Below are positions 24,901-39,201 of a stretch of DNA of 64,000 nt, in pieces; position 1 is the stretch's first letter; each line of letters begins with the position of its first letter. The notes below the pieces were generated by a model that did not search any database, was not told the origin of the DNA, and was given only the letters and a program-made list of their open reading frames with translations. A program made the position numbers and the translations under genes. Source of the DNA: Pelargonium tetragonum (Eukaryota; Streptophyta; Magnoliopsida; Geraniales; Geraniaceae); NCBI GenBank assembly GCA_036897445.1, contig JAYMTL010000001.1:124001-188000 (forward strand), in the 5' to 3' direction.

Positions 24901-27900
24901 TTAGCAACCATCTATTTAGGCTATAGCCTCTTATAAGACTTATGAGGAAGTTGCCGAGTTTCTTTTTAAACCCCCTTTTTTAGAGAGATTAACTATTTTC
25001 CTGGAGGGTTTTGAAGCTACGAAATTTTTAACACTCGAGATTCCTTTTTAGCTAGATAGACCGGAAACCTCTCACTTTTGTTGTAAAAAAACAAAGGTAA
25101 AGAATTTTAGAGCTGCTGGAGTTGTAGAGTAACCCGGCAGGGCTAAAAATAGAACCCTTGTAAACTAAATCTAAATTTCGTTATCTAAAAGAATTTCGGG
25201 AAATCCTTAGAGAGAGAAGGTTTCTTCCAGTCAATACTACAATGTCTTACATAAATAAGGTATAACTGAATTTTCTGTTTCCTTTAAAAGTATAGTTTAA
25301 AGGTATCCAAACTAGAAAGATATTAGTTTCTTTAGTTTAGTATAGTGAAAAAACATGTCATACCTATAATATAATAAAAAAGATGTATTGAGTGGATCTC
25401 TTTTTAGAGAAACAGCACGACAAACTAGAAAACGGGAGACAATCCTAGGTTCCAAACTCTTTAGAATAGCTTTATTGACAAAAACCCGAGTACTTAAATA
25501 TATATACTAAGGGTGGATACTTTTTTATACAGATTAAAGGAAAGCAAAACAACTCAAATAGATAAAGCAAATTTCAGAAAGGCGTAACCCGCAAAAAGTA
25601 TTGGCCAGTATTATTTTAAAGCTAATTATCCAATTTCCTTAAGAGTTCTTGCGTGTTTTTACGAGGACCCGTTTCTACAATATGTAAGAGAGGCTCTGCA
25701 CTTTAGCAACTGCCACTAGATTCGTCAAAAGCAAAAAAGTCCATGAGGATCCAGTGAAGCAATAAAAAGGAAGCCTTTAGTTTGCATTTGCTATTTCAAC
25801 ATTCTATAAATCTAAGTTCCAGGATATAAAAGACAAGTTTTTTAGGGATAACCTAACAAGGAATCAAAAACCATACTTTTTTATTATATTTAACAAGCAT
25901 TGCTCGGCATAAAGTGTCAAATTAAGGACAATCTTTTTAAGTTTTAAGGGGGTGCCCTATTCTATTGGAGTATGAGGAGAGGTGTTACTCCGGGTATCAT
26001 CAAAAAAATCTTTGGATATTTTTACTTACTTTTGATAGAGGTTTTACTCCTTTTTGAGGGTTTAAGGATATATCAAAGGTTTAAGACTGCCCATAACTGC
26101 AAGATTCCTGTTAGCAAAGACTTTGAGAGCTTTTAGTAATAGCTGGGTCAAGTAAAAAAACCAACGGGCATGCTTTATCAAAAGAATAACAACCGGGATT
26201 CTCAATAGGAGCATAGCCAGGACTTTTCCAAGTGTATAGTAAATATCAATGACAAAAGTATCCTTATAAATTTAAAAGTAAATACAGTCAAAGCCCCTTT
26301 CCTTTTACACGGGGGTATCCTGGACCAAGGCTGCGCTCTTCTAAAGCAAGACTTTCTAGTATATAAAAAATTCTTGCGGATTTATACCCTGGGAAGATAA
26401 ATTTAAGTATTTTCTAGGCTAAACCCAGGTATTATTAGGTGGAATATGCCGCATACTGCAATATTGTAGAATTGTAGAAGTTTATTTTCTAAAGAACTTG
26501 CTTTAAAAAATAAACGTATTTTTGTAGTTCACTAGAATTTATTTTAGTGGTTTTTGTATACCACAAAAGTCTAACTGATTTCCAGTTTCTTTGAGTCGAA
26601 GGCTTTTCCAGGAATAAGTGATAGGGGTTAAGTCTTAATTTAAGGGTTGGTGTTTCTTTTTCATTTTTTTATTACTCTGGGTTGGACTCCACAGGTACCC
26701 CTTACAGCTGCTCCAGCTCATATATTCTAAAAGGAATGTTACAAAAGCTTCCCTGCCAAGTACCCGATCTTTTAGAAATAAGACAAAAACTTCATATATG
26801 AAATTCTCTCCTTTTACTTAAATGAAGGGTAATTCATACCAACGGAGCCCTCTCCTCTTTGCTTACTAGCTATTCATAATATTTTTGCGGCAATTGCTTC
26901 AAATTTACGGGCTTTTTACTTATAAAGGACCTATAGGGAATACCCGTGTACTCATGCGTTAGAACTTACTTCACCAGAATTTTTCTAGTCTAGCATAGGC
27001 TGAAAATGGTTTAGATTTCCAGGATTTTGAGATAGAAAGACTAAAAAAGGGAAGCGGATGCAACACCAGTTAGAAAGTTTAATCGCGCAGGTTTATGCTG
27101 TAAAATGGGTGCGGTTCTCCTAACCTAATAAAGGATCATTTAATACTACAGAGTAGGTTGCCGGTATAAGACTTTCTCTGTTATTAAAGGGTAATACCCC
27201 TTAGACTCTAAAAAAGCTTCTATTATACAAGTACATACTTTTAAAAGTAATTTGTGTATCTCAAGTGAAAGATTAAGGCGTTTTGACTTCTTGGCAAAGG
27301 GACCTAACAAGCATATAAAAGTATTCCCCTCCGGAAGAGCCTGCTCTATAGGAAGATTTTAGACCCCTTACCCTAATCTTCTACCAGCTATTTCTCTTTA
27401 TATCCCAGAATCTTAAATTTCAAGAGTTAGTTTTTTGCCAAATACGAGGAGCTGATATAGTTATTTTTTGAAGAAGCAACATTAGTAGATACATTTATTC
27501 TTAGATTTACAAGCTTTCTTTTCTTAAAAAAGTTTTTCGAAATTTTATGTGAGTTGTATTTCTTACGCCGCTTTTAACTACTCACACACTACTCTATGTT
27601 ATACCATTATAAGATTTAACAGCTAAATATTACCGTGAAGCTTATTTCATTTCAAAAGATTTTCTTCATTAGATAAAAATTCTTAAGGAAAGCATTGTTA
27701 GTTTAAGTTTTTTGATCCTGTTAAGCAAGGCCGGGCCGTGAGAGTTTCGTTATAATAAAAATAGTAGCCCTTTGTTAAATGCTGTGAGTGCTACAGTTCT
27801 ATAAAAAGCCTGGGCCTTTAGACCTGATCAACGAATTGAGTATTACTAGAATTTTGTACAATATGCCTTAACGTCCGCTTCCAGGTGTACGTTAATTTAC

Positions 27901-30295
27901 TCGTAACTTAAAAAGTACCAAAGTCGAACTAAGGCTCCCTATTTCTCATAAAAATAAATAAGGCTCAACCCTTTAAGTTAAAGAGAAGCCTTCTTTACCC
28001 CAGATTTTTGAGCGGAGTTCCTTATAAAGACTCTCTCTAAAGACCGAAGTAACTCAGTTTACGTATAATTGTTTAATTCAAGCAGACACCCAAGATTGAG
28101 TTTCGCGGACAAAGGAAAGTGCTTTTTTTTTCCTTATTCACATATCTTCAACTTAGATTTTGTTTCATATCAGAATTGTTTTTGCGCGAACTGCATTCGA
28201 TTAAAAGCACGGGTTCAAATTGGCTCCTTTTTTTAAGTTCCTGCCAGAGCCTTTTAAAGTTCGTAAGCGCAAAAAGACTCCTAGTTCAAATATAGCTAGC
28301 CGAAGCATGGATTATAGACTGGGCAGTCTAGAGGCAACTAAATGCAAAAAATCTTCTTAAGGTGTGGTTGAAATCTAATTTAGTAAGTAGTAGAAAAAGG
28401 AGTGCCTAATAAGATAGGAAGAAACTGCTACCTATTGGTTGGAGAGATCCTCTTTGAAAAGGGCCTCGTACCGGGGTTAGCTTCAGTTAAACATTATCGT
28501 TATTTGCTCTAGTCTAAGTTTTCTTTTGTCAGGTTTTTTGAGAACAGACGTGGTCGTGTTGACTTACAAGATTTTTGCAGACCTTTTAGTTTCCTACACA
28601 AGTGTAATAATAAGGATTTTAAATGAGGGAGGGGCCTTAGCATCAACAACAAGAATACCTCAGTTAAGGAAGTTAAGGATAACAACCTGAAAAAAGAAAA
28701 TGGAGTAGACTGAGTAGTATTTGGATTCCTTATAGCCCAAGCGGTATTTTATCTAACTCGACAGGCTTGCTTAAGTGAGATGAAATAAAATTGAATTTAG
28801 TAAAACTTAAAAGCAGAATAACCGGATATGGGAAGTACTAAAAAGAACTTACAATTAGAGCAGATACTTTGCTTGGATTCTAGAGGAGAAAAGCGGTTAA
28901 TTGGACTTCTTTTATGTATAGACTTGTGTAGGTATTAGATACCTAAAAAACGGGATACTCTGCTTACCCTATGTATTTTTAAAATAAAGTCGTATCCTAG
29001 AGATATGATATAAATAACCGCCGATATCTTGAGTGAGAAACTTTACCAATGCGGAGGCAGGCTCAGAAAAGAGTAAACTAAAAAACAAAGACTTTTCGAA
29101 AGCTAATTATAGTCTTTAAGGAAGTCCTCATCAAAAAAATTAGGGCAGTTTAGCTTTTATTATATCTACACTACTTATATTATAAAGAAAAGCTCTTATA
29201 CAGTATACAGGGTAACCCCATGTTTTTATACAAAAAAAGCTTTGCTAAGCTCTTTTACAAATTTCTCTTAGCGGATCCCTTTTATTTATAGACAGAACCT
29301 TTTCTAATAAGTTAAATTCTTTGAATCCTACCCGAAGTGTTTCCATAACCAAAAAGATAGAATATTCCCTCGGTTTTATTTAGTTTAGTACGTTCGAGTT
29401 GATCCCTAATTATTGTTTTCACAAAGATTTTCTATAAAAATTCTCTAGGGTTTTTTAAGAATCTAGCTCTAGTAGAAACATTTTTGGTAAGACTATGCCC
29501 GCGTTTAGGACCCTTTCTCCCTTTTCAGGATTGATATTTCCAAAGTATCTGTTTCCACGAGGCTCCACCAGCTTTGTCAAGAGTGATAGGGATTTTTAGC
29601 CATAAAGATTTAATGTAGAGAGGCCGCTCTCCTATAATATAAAAAGAAACCTAAAAAGTGTCGAGTTGCAGGTGGCAGACTAAAGCACAAAGCTTTTGAG
29701 TTATAAAATAGGTAATATAAGTGATTCTAATTTTCTAGTTTCTTTTTGTAACAAATAATGGCCGTTTTTATAGGCTTAACAAAGACAGGATTTTTGTGTA
29801 TCTAGTAAGAGAATTTAGAGTTAATTTCATCAAATTGGTTTGGGGTTTTAAGGTAAAATAAATGTAATAGCAAGTCAGTGTACGTAATATGGTAAACAAA
29901 GTGCTTTGTATAAGGGGCGGGCAGTACAAAAAGAGTTTTGTAGAAGCGCTTTTATAGGATTATATTAGTAAATATAAGGGCATTTGGCAGGAATTTCCTA
30001 ATTTAAAAGTGCTTGAAGGTCTTAGAAAATGAAAGTTTTTTAGATAAAGTATATTAAGGTCGTCTAGGATTGCTTTCTCTAATACTATGAAAGTTTGAAT
30101 CCTTGTTAGTATATCCTTTTGATATTTCTAATAACATAATTCACTTTGGTAAGTCAAAATATATGAACCTCTTCTAGATGAACCCTAAAAGCTAAAGCAA
30201 GATATAACTCTCGGGGTCTTTTTGCTAAAGAGTCCTACTGAATTCTAGTTAGGTTCATTTAGAATTCGCCTAATATACATTACATTAATATAGTA

Positions 30296-30307
30296 AAGGA
30301 GCTCCTT
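30296..30307. repeat. Perfect palindrome AAGGAGCTCCTT
   Basis: Twelve bases of perfect dyad symmetry. It is the same purine-G-run, pyrimidine-C-run design as the other bulk-texture palindromes but with a different centre. Confidence 0.8.
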
Positions 30308-32100
30308 ATCATAGCCTTTTTATTTAGAGCAGCAAAAATTATGAATCTATCTCAAGGGGGACTCTACCTAAAAATCGGAATTTGCTTCCTATAAGTTAAG
30401 AAAACTTTCTTAATTATCTAGTACTAAAACCTAGAATGAAAAGGACCCTCCAACAAGAGACAAGCTCTTGCCTTAAGGTATCTATTCCTAAGTAGACTTA
30501 CTATTAATAAGTCTATTAAGTAGATAGAGGCGCCTATTTGTTAACAAGATTTCTATGATTGTAAGAGGTAGGATTTCGGGAAGATTTACCACTTTAGATT
30601 TATATAAGATCTTTCTAATTAAATCTAAAGAAAGAACCTGAATATTATATACACTTTGAATGAATAGAGAATTTTGAGCCAAGACTGCTCCTTTTACACG
30701 CCATCTCAAGGAACTCAAGGAAAAAGTCTAGTTTCTAAATAGCCCGTACATCTTGTTGTTATAGTGTATTGTATTACTCTAACTAAAGCCCCTACTGTTC
30801 GATCTTAAAGAAACCCTAAAGCATATAAATTTCAGTGCTAGTTAATACTTTAATAAAGTCAAAAATCCTAGCCTGAATACTCTAGGAAAGCTAAGTACTT
30901 CTCCGTGAAAGAAAAGTTAGCAATAACAAGTTATAATGGACCCGAAAAGGGGACTTTGACTCTTCGTTCATTCTTGATTTATCCGGTAAAGGCTGGAGAA
31001 AATAGGCAGGGCCCGAGGCTTATACTATTTTTAATACTTAAGATTCCCTTTTAACTAACTATAACTAAGAGCTAAGGAAACCTTATCATGTAAACCGGAA
31101 GCCTTTTTCTATTTGAAACTTAATTCTTGACTGTAGCTAAACTCTTACCCATAACCGTAAACAAAGGAGCTAACTTCCCAAGCAAGAGTATCCGAGAGTA
31201 GTCTCCCTTTAACTTAGTTACTTTCTAAAAAAAGGCCAAGGCGAAATGTGATACAAATAAGCATATCAATCCTATATTTTGGGTCGTAAATACTAAAAAG
31301 TTTCTGGGTAAAAACCGAATAGAAATTCCCGAGTCATCGACACAAATTCCGCGGGTTCCAGTCCTACCGCTTACAGGTTAAACTAATATACTGGCCAGAT
31401 CCACGTTCCGAAATCCTTATGCTTTTCTAAAGGCTATATTTCTCGCAAAGTGGAATAATACATACCCAGATAGACAAGAAATGGGTGCTTAACTAGTTGC
31501 ATTGTCATGATTTACTATATTCTTTTGTTTTGCAGTTTTCTATTTATATCAGTTATACCAACACTTACTCGTGGCAATCTCTTCTTACTAAAGGGGGGTC
31601 TTTCCGTATAAAAGGTTTTCTTAATTATTAAAGTTCTCTCCTCAACCTAAGTACACGGAACCCTTTTGACTTAACCTTTTCCTAGAAGCCTAGAAGAAAC
31701 TTCTAAAAAAGTTTCTCGCCATATTAACTATGCTAAAATGAAAAGTAATTTGACAAAAAGTCTTGTGAGTACTTGGGTTACCCCTTAATACAGCTCTACA
31801 CTGGGACACAAGTGCATCGGTATTGAGTCCTTTAAAAAGCTTAATTAGTTATTCTGATTAATCATAAGCCAAATAAAGGTAAAATTTAGACTATGCTTTA
31901 TAACCAAAGGGATCCTTTCGAATAAGGCAGAGTAGGGAATATAACTTACAGTAAAAGCCCCTTTTTCGAAGCAGAAGCTCTTTTTTTTTGTGAGTCGAGA
32001 GGCTATTATGAGTGCTTATACAATTATCTAGAAGAAATTCGGAAAACTGACACTAATAGGATACTTTCAAGACACCCATAAAAAAGGAATAAAGACCTCT

Positions 32101-32138
32101 TGTATATATTAGGACAGATTGTATATATTAGGACAGAG
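32101..32138. repeat. Tandem duplication, 19-base unit, two copies
   Basis: The unit TGTATATATTAGGACAGAT is followed directly by a second copy that differs only in its last base. Such near-perfect copies in an otherwise decayed region indicate a recent slippage or repair duplication. Confidence 0.9.
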
Positions 32139-32552
32139 GGGTACCTGTTCAAATTTCAGCACACCCTAAATACTAAATACAAGAATTCTTCCGTTTCATT
32201 TTAAGAGTAAGCGTGTGTATTGCGCAGAATTACCTTAACCCTAAGAATAAGGGATCCCCCAGTGTTCTTTAAACCGCGTGGGACCTAATATTGCTTGCTC
32301 TTTTGTAAAGCAGTTCCCCTCTAAAATCTTTTCCATTCTTATAAGCCACCCAACTATAAAGCCTCCTTTTTAAAATTTTCGATTTGATTTGAACCCCTTG
32401 CTTTCGATATGGTATAGCAAGCACTGTATCTATTATAGAGCCTCTTTCTAGGGACTTTTGTTCTAGTGGGCTTATACTTTTAGTTTAGAAGGTTGTTTAA
32501 AGTAAGTATTCAACAAAATTTTAACTGGGTTTAGTTTATACACTAGGATAGG

Positions 32553-32562
32553 GGGGTACCCC
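32553..32562. repeat. Perfect palindrome GGGGTACCCC
   Basis: Ten bases of perfect dyad symmetry inside a longer GGGGGG...CCCC cluster followed by five T. The arrangement resembles a rho-independent terminator, but no gene ends nearby. Confidence 0.75.
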
Positions 32563-35500
32563 TTTTTGAACCCCTTAATTCAAACTTCCAGAATTGACGA
32601 AGGATCCCCCTTTCAATCTCATAAAATGCCTTTATTTTGCAAGTTCGCGACTACGAGAAAATAATAAGACCTCTAGAACTCGCTGAAATTTCGATCATTT
32701 GTAGGACGCCCTTATATAAGAAATCAACCCAATTTTACTAAGGAAGGACTTCCCATTTCCAAAGAGTAAAGTAGGAGCCGTATAACTGGAAAGTGAAAAA
32801 CCCGATTTGTTAATGGAAAGGCCCCTTTTTACAAAGATAGCTTTTCGTTTTTAATTGACAAGATTTTCGTTATTAGAGTTTTTTAAGACTCTGTACCTGT
32901 AGTAATAGTAGACATGCGAGAATACTTTGTTAAAAATATAATATAATCAAGCGCCGCCCCATCTCTTAGTTTTTGAAAGAGGCTTCGTTACCGGTTCCTA
33001 AAAGATAGTTAAGAGCTTCTACACAAGAATCCAAGTACCCCCTGCCTTGTTATTATTGTATTTTAAAATCTGCTTCTTTTTGACATTAGGGTAAAATCTT
33101 GGGTCACAACAGTGCTAGATTTTATCTGATTTAGCAACTAAAAGGGGTTTCGGAAGGGTTTAAGCTTTTTCCTGGTAGTACACGGAATTTCCTTGTCCAA
33201 GGATATCAAAATGTATTTCAACGGAAATTTAGGAATTCCTTTTACCTTACAGGTGTACTAATAAAGCCTTACTCTCTGAATCTCTTCAATTTAAGGTGAG
33301 CCCCGATTGCTAAATACTACTAAAGGTAAGAGGTTCCCCATTTATTTATAGGTATCGACAAGGCTACTCCCTAGACGCGTTTCTTACGTACTGATTTAAC
33401 ACGGGACAAAGACTTTTCAGTTACCTATTAAAGTTATGTGCAATCTAGTTTTTTAAAAGGCAAGCTGATATGAGATCTAGTCAAAGGTAAAATATAATTA
33501 GTAATTCTCCTGGATTCCATAATACCAAAAATTTCTAATAAAAATGACTCCCCTATTCGGGATTATAGTTATAAAAAGGGGTATCCCGTATTAGAGCTCC
33601 CAAACGGAATCCTTTTTATGAGAGCTAACAGTTCTACGCAGTCTAAGACTATATGAACACTGGAAAGTCGGTTAGGAATTGAATCACTGAAAATTTTTAC
33701 CCCTTCTATTAATTTCTTAATTGATTTTCCTTTATCTAAGCGATTCCAACTCCTACTTTTCGATATCATTTTGCTTTGTAAAGAGTTGTCTTATTCCTAC
33801 AACGGGGTGTTAGTAAACGGGCAAGACTCTAGTTATGCTTTTATATCGCGCGAGAATGCTATGTGAGTAAAGCTCTTGTCTTTTTAAGTTAAGTGTGGAT
33901 TCTCCTTATCTTTTTAAGATTTAGGATCCCTGTTGCCTTCTACATCCAAGTTCAGGAAATCTCAGGTGTATTATCAATTCTATATTAGGGTAGGATATAG
34001 GTCTCTTTAAGAAAACGTTAGGAAGTAACAGGAATCAGTAGTAATATATGCACTTTTGTTTTGAACTCTCGAGGATAGTAGTCCCAAAGAAGTGAAACCT
34101 TTAACTTTAAATTAAAAAGAGTCCCTGGAAAAAGAAAAATTGAGGAGGTAGAGGCTTTAGTGTTAAGAGTAACTCGACAAGGGTGCTCAAGGGTTTTCTT
34201 TATATATTATTGTACTTTGCTTTTTCGTACTTAATAAAAAGGATCAGGGGAAGCTTTAGCCTATTAAGTGACTCGCAGAAAGGATACTTATATCAAGGAA
34301 TTACTGTACCCATAAAATGAGAATAGCTTAGTAATAGACATTCCTTTTAGGAAGTTTTAATTCCCTGGCAAATCTAGACTGAACGTATAACTCTAAGTTT
34401 ATATTTACAATATATTGGTAGTAATCCTTTGCATCTACAATAAAAAAACCACAGGGCTTTTTTTGTAGTATAGCGAGTAAGAACCTATGCTAGTAAACTT
34501 CTTTGACGCCTCTTTTTTCGGGATTCACTAGGATTTTTACCAGATTTATTTGTTATTTAGCTTAGCCTTTTCTGGAAAAAGGGGTCCGTTTTTATAATTG
34601 TACTGAAGTTTGGTATAACAAAAAGGGGGCCCTTAAAAGGATACTGTGAGATTAAAAAGAGAATCCGGTCATTTTTTATTATCTTTTTCTGAGACAAAGA
34701 TGGTATAGGCACTCTGCTCGAGGTTTTAATATACAGATAGATATAATTAGGCTAGTCCGCGCACCCCTATTGGGTATACCTTTTTTGAGGTACTAAGCTT
34801 TAAGGGAAATTTAGGAAAGGCAGACACTTATAAGTTTCTCACTTTCAGGATTATTCTATTAAGGTTCTCTCCTATCTTTTTGACTACTCTATTTACTGGG
34901 AAAGCTCAAATTCCTAATATTTGTTACTTTTCAAAAGGGGGTGCTCTACCCTCGAGCTTGTAGCTCAAAACCTTATATCATGTGTTTGACTGTAAAAGCC
35001 TTTACGATAGTTTAAGAATTTTAAATAGTTTTTGTAGAATACGGTAATAATACAAATAGGACTCCTATTACTAGTAGACGGGACTCAGTAAAACGACTTG
35101 ACGTAAATAAAATTTAGGGATACTTAGAAGTTGGGGTGTTATTAAGGTTAATAAGCTTTCATAAAATAAGTTTGTATTTCTCAGGACTTACTACCAAAAT
35201 ATAGGGAGCATAAAGGGAAGGGGTATAAATAAAATATTTAACGCTGTTTCATTAAGAATTAACTAATAGAAATAGAAAAGGATAACTCCTATTATTTGTA
35301 ATTTATTTATTAAGGAAAGTTTTTCCAAGATAAGTTAGAAACCCTAGAATAGTTAGCTCAAACAAAACTTAATTTCAAGAGGCTATCCAAGTTCTTTCTA
35401 TTTCATAATTAGTTAAGTCTAAAACTCTTCTTATTCATTATTCAGGGTCATTTTTGACTCTAGTGAATTCTTTTAGTATTTACAAGAGAACTCAATCTTA

Positions 35501-35639
35501 CTTTTTTGGAACTTTTTCTTTTAAGTAAATCTGTCTTTTAGATTAACCCCAGAGCCCTTATAAATTAGAAGGAAACGTACTTTTAACTAGATATGAACCC
35601 TAGAAATCCTTTTATCTGCTATGGAGACTCTCTTTTATA

Positions 35640-35880
35640 AGATAGCGATAAAGTAAACTTGCCTTGGTGTTTCCACTAACCACAAAGATAGGGTACTCAT
35701 CATTCTCTCTCTTCTTCTTTCTCTTCTCCTCCCCCACCTATATCTATTTTCTTAATCTGTATCATATTCCTTTCTTTAGAGATGACCCTTGGTTGCTAGA
35801 CTCTTACTCTTAAGAAACTGACTGGACTTTCAACTTGGCTCTTTCAATGACTCAGATCTTAGGCGGGTAAGACTTAGATA
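35640..35880. other. Smooth, pyrimidine-biased patch
   Basis: The palindromic clusters stop and the top strand becomes pyrimidine-rich, with a pure pyrimidine run at 35703-35735. It resembles the pyrimidine-rich part of the block at 51840-52540. It may be a fragment of a decayed element; no protein motif or repeat module is visible. Confidence 0.35.
35703..35735. repeat. Pure polypyrimidine tract, 33 bases
   Basis: All 33 bases are C or T, starting TTCTCTCTCTTCTTC and ending in CTCCCCC. Long homopyrimidine runs can adopt triplex structure, and in fungal genes they may flank transcription starts, but no gene is adjacent. Confidence 0.85.
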
Positions 35881-38800
35881 GAAAAAATTTAGGTATACTT
35901 CAGGGCCTTAAGGTTTATTCGGTTCAGAACTTCCCTTCGAAAACTGAAAAAGTTATAAACAAGGATTCGAAATTCCCTTAACATTGTATGTTGTAGCAAA
36001 AAAAAATGAGATGCCACGAGCTCACTTCAACTTTCTTTTTAATAGTATAAAGTCAAACCATAAAACTAATGGAGAATCTCTTTGATGACTACCTTCAGCT
36101 CTTACTTACTCATATATAAGTACCCAATTCTTATAAAGTAAGGATAACACACACCCTATACAATTTTGAAGACTAAATCTTTTTAGATATAACCGCGCTG
36201 TAGAAAACCCTTCTGAAGTAAAGATATAGGTACTCTTTTTTTTACATAACAAGCATACGTAACCTTAAACAAACACTACAGTTAAAGCGGCTTTAGAGAA
36301 AATCGGAATAATAGGAGAATCCAAGAATTCATGAACAGCGTAGGTATAATTTAGATGCAGCAGAGGGGTTTTTCTCTAATTAAATTAGTCCGTTCAAAAA
36401 GAGTGGATTAAATTAAGTCTTTTAGGTTTTTGTAGGGTATACCTTGTTTATAGGGGCGTCTAGTGGTTATATGGCAGACACAAAGGAACTCGATCTGTCG
36501 CGTCTATGTTGCTTCAAAGTTTTTGCATTTCTGTGAATAGGACTCTTATTTAATATTAATCAGTAAACCCTTCAAGGGTCCTATAGTAACTGTACTTTCT
36601 TGTGTAGATCATTTTTACTATGTTTTAAAATTGACTTTCCTTTGCAATCCTTTTTAGTCAAAGAGGGCTCTTAAGAATGGAAACTTAATTCTACCCTAAA
36701 CTGGAAGTAATACCTTGTAGGGGAGTCAAGCTTCAATAAAATCCAAACCCTTACGCATTTGTGTAAGTTTCGTACTACAAGCATCCGTAGAATAGGGTAC
36801 TCGTAAGAAAAAGAGCGTCTCAAATAAAATAATGTTAAGACCCGGACCGAGCCCCAACAAAGGGAAATCACCGGGGAATAAGATTCCTTATACTTATTTT
36901 TGAAAAAAAAAGAACTGACCCTGGATTTACCCGAAGTCCTAGGAGTTCCTTGTATTAGTATTATTCTGAGCCGACGGCCTTGACTAATATACACTGATAA
37001 GGAAAGCTCTACTGTTGTGTTCAAAGGCTCAGAGTACTCGCTTTGTAAAACTTAATATTATTTATGTATAGTCCGTGGTTCTAGTTACAACACTAGAATT
37101 CTGTAATAGGATGAGTAGACCTATTCGTTGAGTTTTTACATACGTCCGCTTTTTAGCTTATTAAGTTTATCCCTGCCAGTTAGTCCTTTTTAAAAAGAAT
37201 ATTAAAAACCTCTTAGTAAAAGGAGCTGAATATATAACTCATAGGATTTTTTATATAAAAAATCCGTGTTTTTTCGACACCCGTAACCCGCGAGATTAAA
37301 CTGTCATCCAATTTTTATTACCATCCCCTATTATAGTATATTATACTACAAAAGTTAAGGAAGTCAAAGGATTCTGTTAAGAATATGTTCTTTAGTATCC
37401 CCTTCCAGTTTAGTAACGAGAAGTTTTTCACTGCATACCCATAGACCAGACTTCTTTGGTTAGCTTCAGATTTAGCAAAGAGGGCTTTCGCAGCACTTCC
37501 TTTGTTAAGGGAGACTTGATAAAAACAGGACTTTATAATCTTGTATTCAACGCTTAGGAAATTCATTATAGAATGATAGGGAGTTCTTTAACAACGTAGT
37601 ATGACAGGAAATTTTTAGCTGGTTAGGCGGGTATACTTTAAGAGAATGCGCTATAATTTTTTCTAAATTCTTGTACTTTTTATGAATTACGAAAGTCTAA
37701 GATTTATGCTGACATATGTTTTAGACAGCAAGGTACGGCTCTTGGAGGTCTCTTGCCAGTTCTATTTTGAGGGGAACCCTTTTTACCAGTTTTGTGTTTA
37801 CACATTCTTGGTATTCCTTTCTTACTTACGCAGCATATAGAATCCCGTTCTAAAAGGCTATCTGTTACTTTTATACTATTAGAGCCCCCGTATACACCTC
37901 ATATCAAAAAAGATGTTTCAGATAAAAGTAAAAGGTTCTGTTAGACGAGGAATCACGAAAAAATTTTTAACCTTTTCCTGGTCTGAGTATATAAATTTAG
38001 TAACAAGAATAGGAAATACCTAGCTTATTTATGCAAAACAAAAGACACTATAGAAATAAGGAAGGCTAAGAACTTAATAGGGAAAACTACATTAGCAAAA
38101 GCTCTTATTAATATAAAGAAAGCAAAACAACACTTCAAAAGTAAGGGCCGGGAAGCTACTTGATCAAAAAGTGCATAAATTAACAAGGTTACCCAAGGAG
38201 TCTTTACTATAAAATACAGGTTAAACTCTATTTTTAACAGGCGTGGGTCTATACTCTTTATTAAGAGCTTTCCTACTTCTAAATTATTAGTACTTTATCA
38301 GCTATACTTTAAACAAAAAGGAAATTCCTAAATCAATAGATTGAATGAATTTTGGAATATAAAAAGAAAATTAGACCCTCAATTGAAAAAATTGCTGTCA
38401 AAAAAATTCTCAATTTATGGATTCCCAAAAACTTGAAAAAACTAAAACACATAAGGGAAGTATCTCATTCTAAGCTTATATATAGCATCCACAAACCAAC
38501 TCGGGATTAACTAGTTTACTAAGTATTACTTATTATTTATTTAAAACCTTTAACATATCACGTAACTAAAGTCCTTAGCTAGAACAAGGAAAAAGAACTT
38601 TAAATAAGGAATCCCCTAGGATCCCCGAACTAAACCTTACCCGAAACCAAATATTGAAGAAAATTAGGTATAAAGTTCCTCGCAGTTGAGAGTGGACAAC
38701 GCGAAGGCTCCGTTCATCGCAAATTATAGGTTCAAGTCGACTTATTTTATTTCAGTTTCCCCGCGACGTAACAAAGCACTTTGTAGTAGAAAAAGCCCCG

Positions 38801-39180
38801 TTCTCTGATCCGTCAAAGTAAGTCTCTACTCCAGATGTTTGGTCTTTCTTAAGTTCTATAATTCCGTCGGCTGTAGATTCTCAATCCCAGTTTAAAGTCA
38901 GGACTGGTTTTTCTGCCGAATTAGATTAGGATCTTGACATGAATTCGCAGTGTATAAATTTGAGTCCTATAAAGAGAATATTTAAAAAGAAAAGCGCCCT
39001 TTCCTTTCATAAGTTAGAGCTAAACTCTAGGCTCATATACAAGAAAATTTAAAGAGAGGGCTGAGGCTGAGATCCTGGAAGAGTATCCTTAGTTTGAGTC
39101 GATACTACCAAAAAGGAGATCTAGGTTTCCTATTTGTTTTTTGTGTGTCTTGATTTTGACTGATTTGTGGAAGCCTTGAA
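35881..39180. other. Gene-free bulk sequence
   Basis: It holds the longest open frame of the window (117 codons, minus strand, 36671-37024). The translation shows no domain, and its length is within chance for 64 kb at this composition. No other feature is supported. Confidence 0.55.
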
Positions 39181-39201
39181 ACCGAAAAGTCAATCTTGGA
39201 T

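Larger units (their letters stand above)
18941..35640. other. Gene-free bulk sequence, palindrome-rich
   Basis: About 16.7 kb with no supportable gene, RNA or mobile element. Open frames stay below 80 codons. Recurrent small symmetric clusters include AAGGAGCTCCTT at 30296 and GGGGTACCCC at 32553, and a two-copy tandem duplication lies at 32101. A T-arm-like stretch at 31351 was examined and rejected as a tRNA. Confidence 0.6.

Noticed and set aside
25338-25355. TTTAGTATAGTG, resembling the start of a eukaryotic tRNA
   Set aside because: No matching T arm or acceptor stem downstream; similar words recur through the TA-rich background.
31351-31370. GCGGGTTCCAGTCC, resembling a pol III B box
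   Set aside because: No A box at a suitable distance and no tRNA-like fold; a single short match.
36671-37024. Longest open frame, 117 codons, minus strand
   Set aside because: Its length is within chance expectation for this composition, and its translation is rich in S, R, L and Y with no domain or motif recognised; no promoter or ribosome-site context.
38182-38195. AACAAGGTTACCCA, like the 3' end of small-subunit rRNA
   Set aside because: The flanks do not resemble rRNA, and no other conserved rRNA word was seen.
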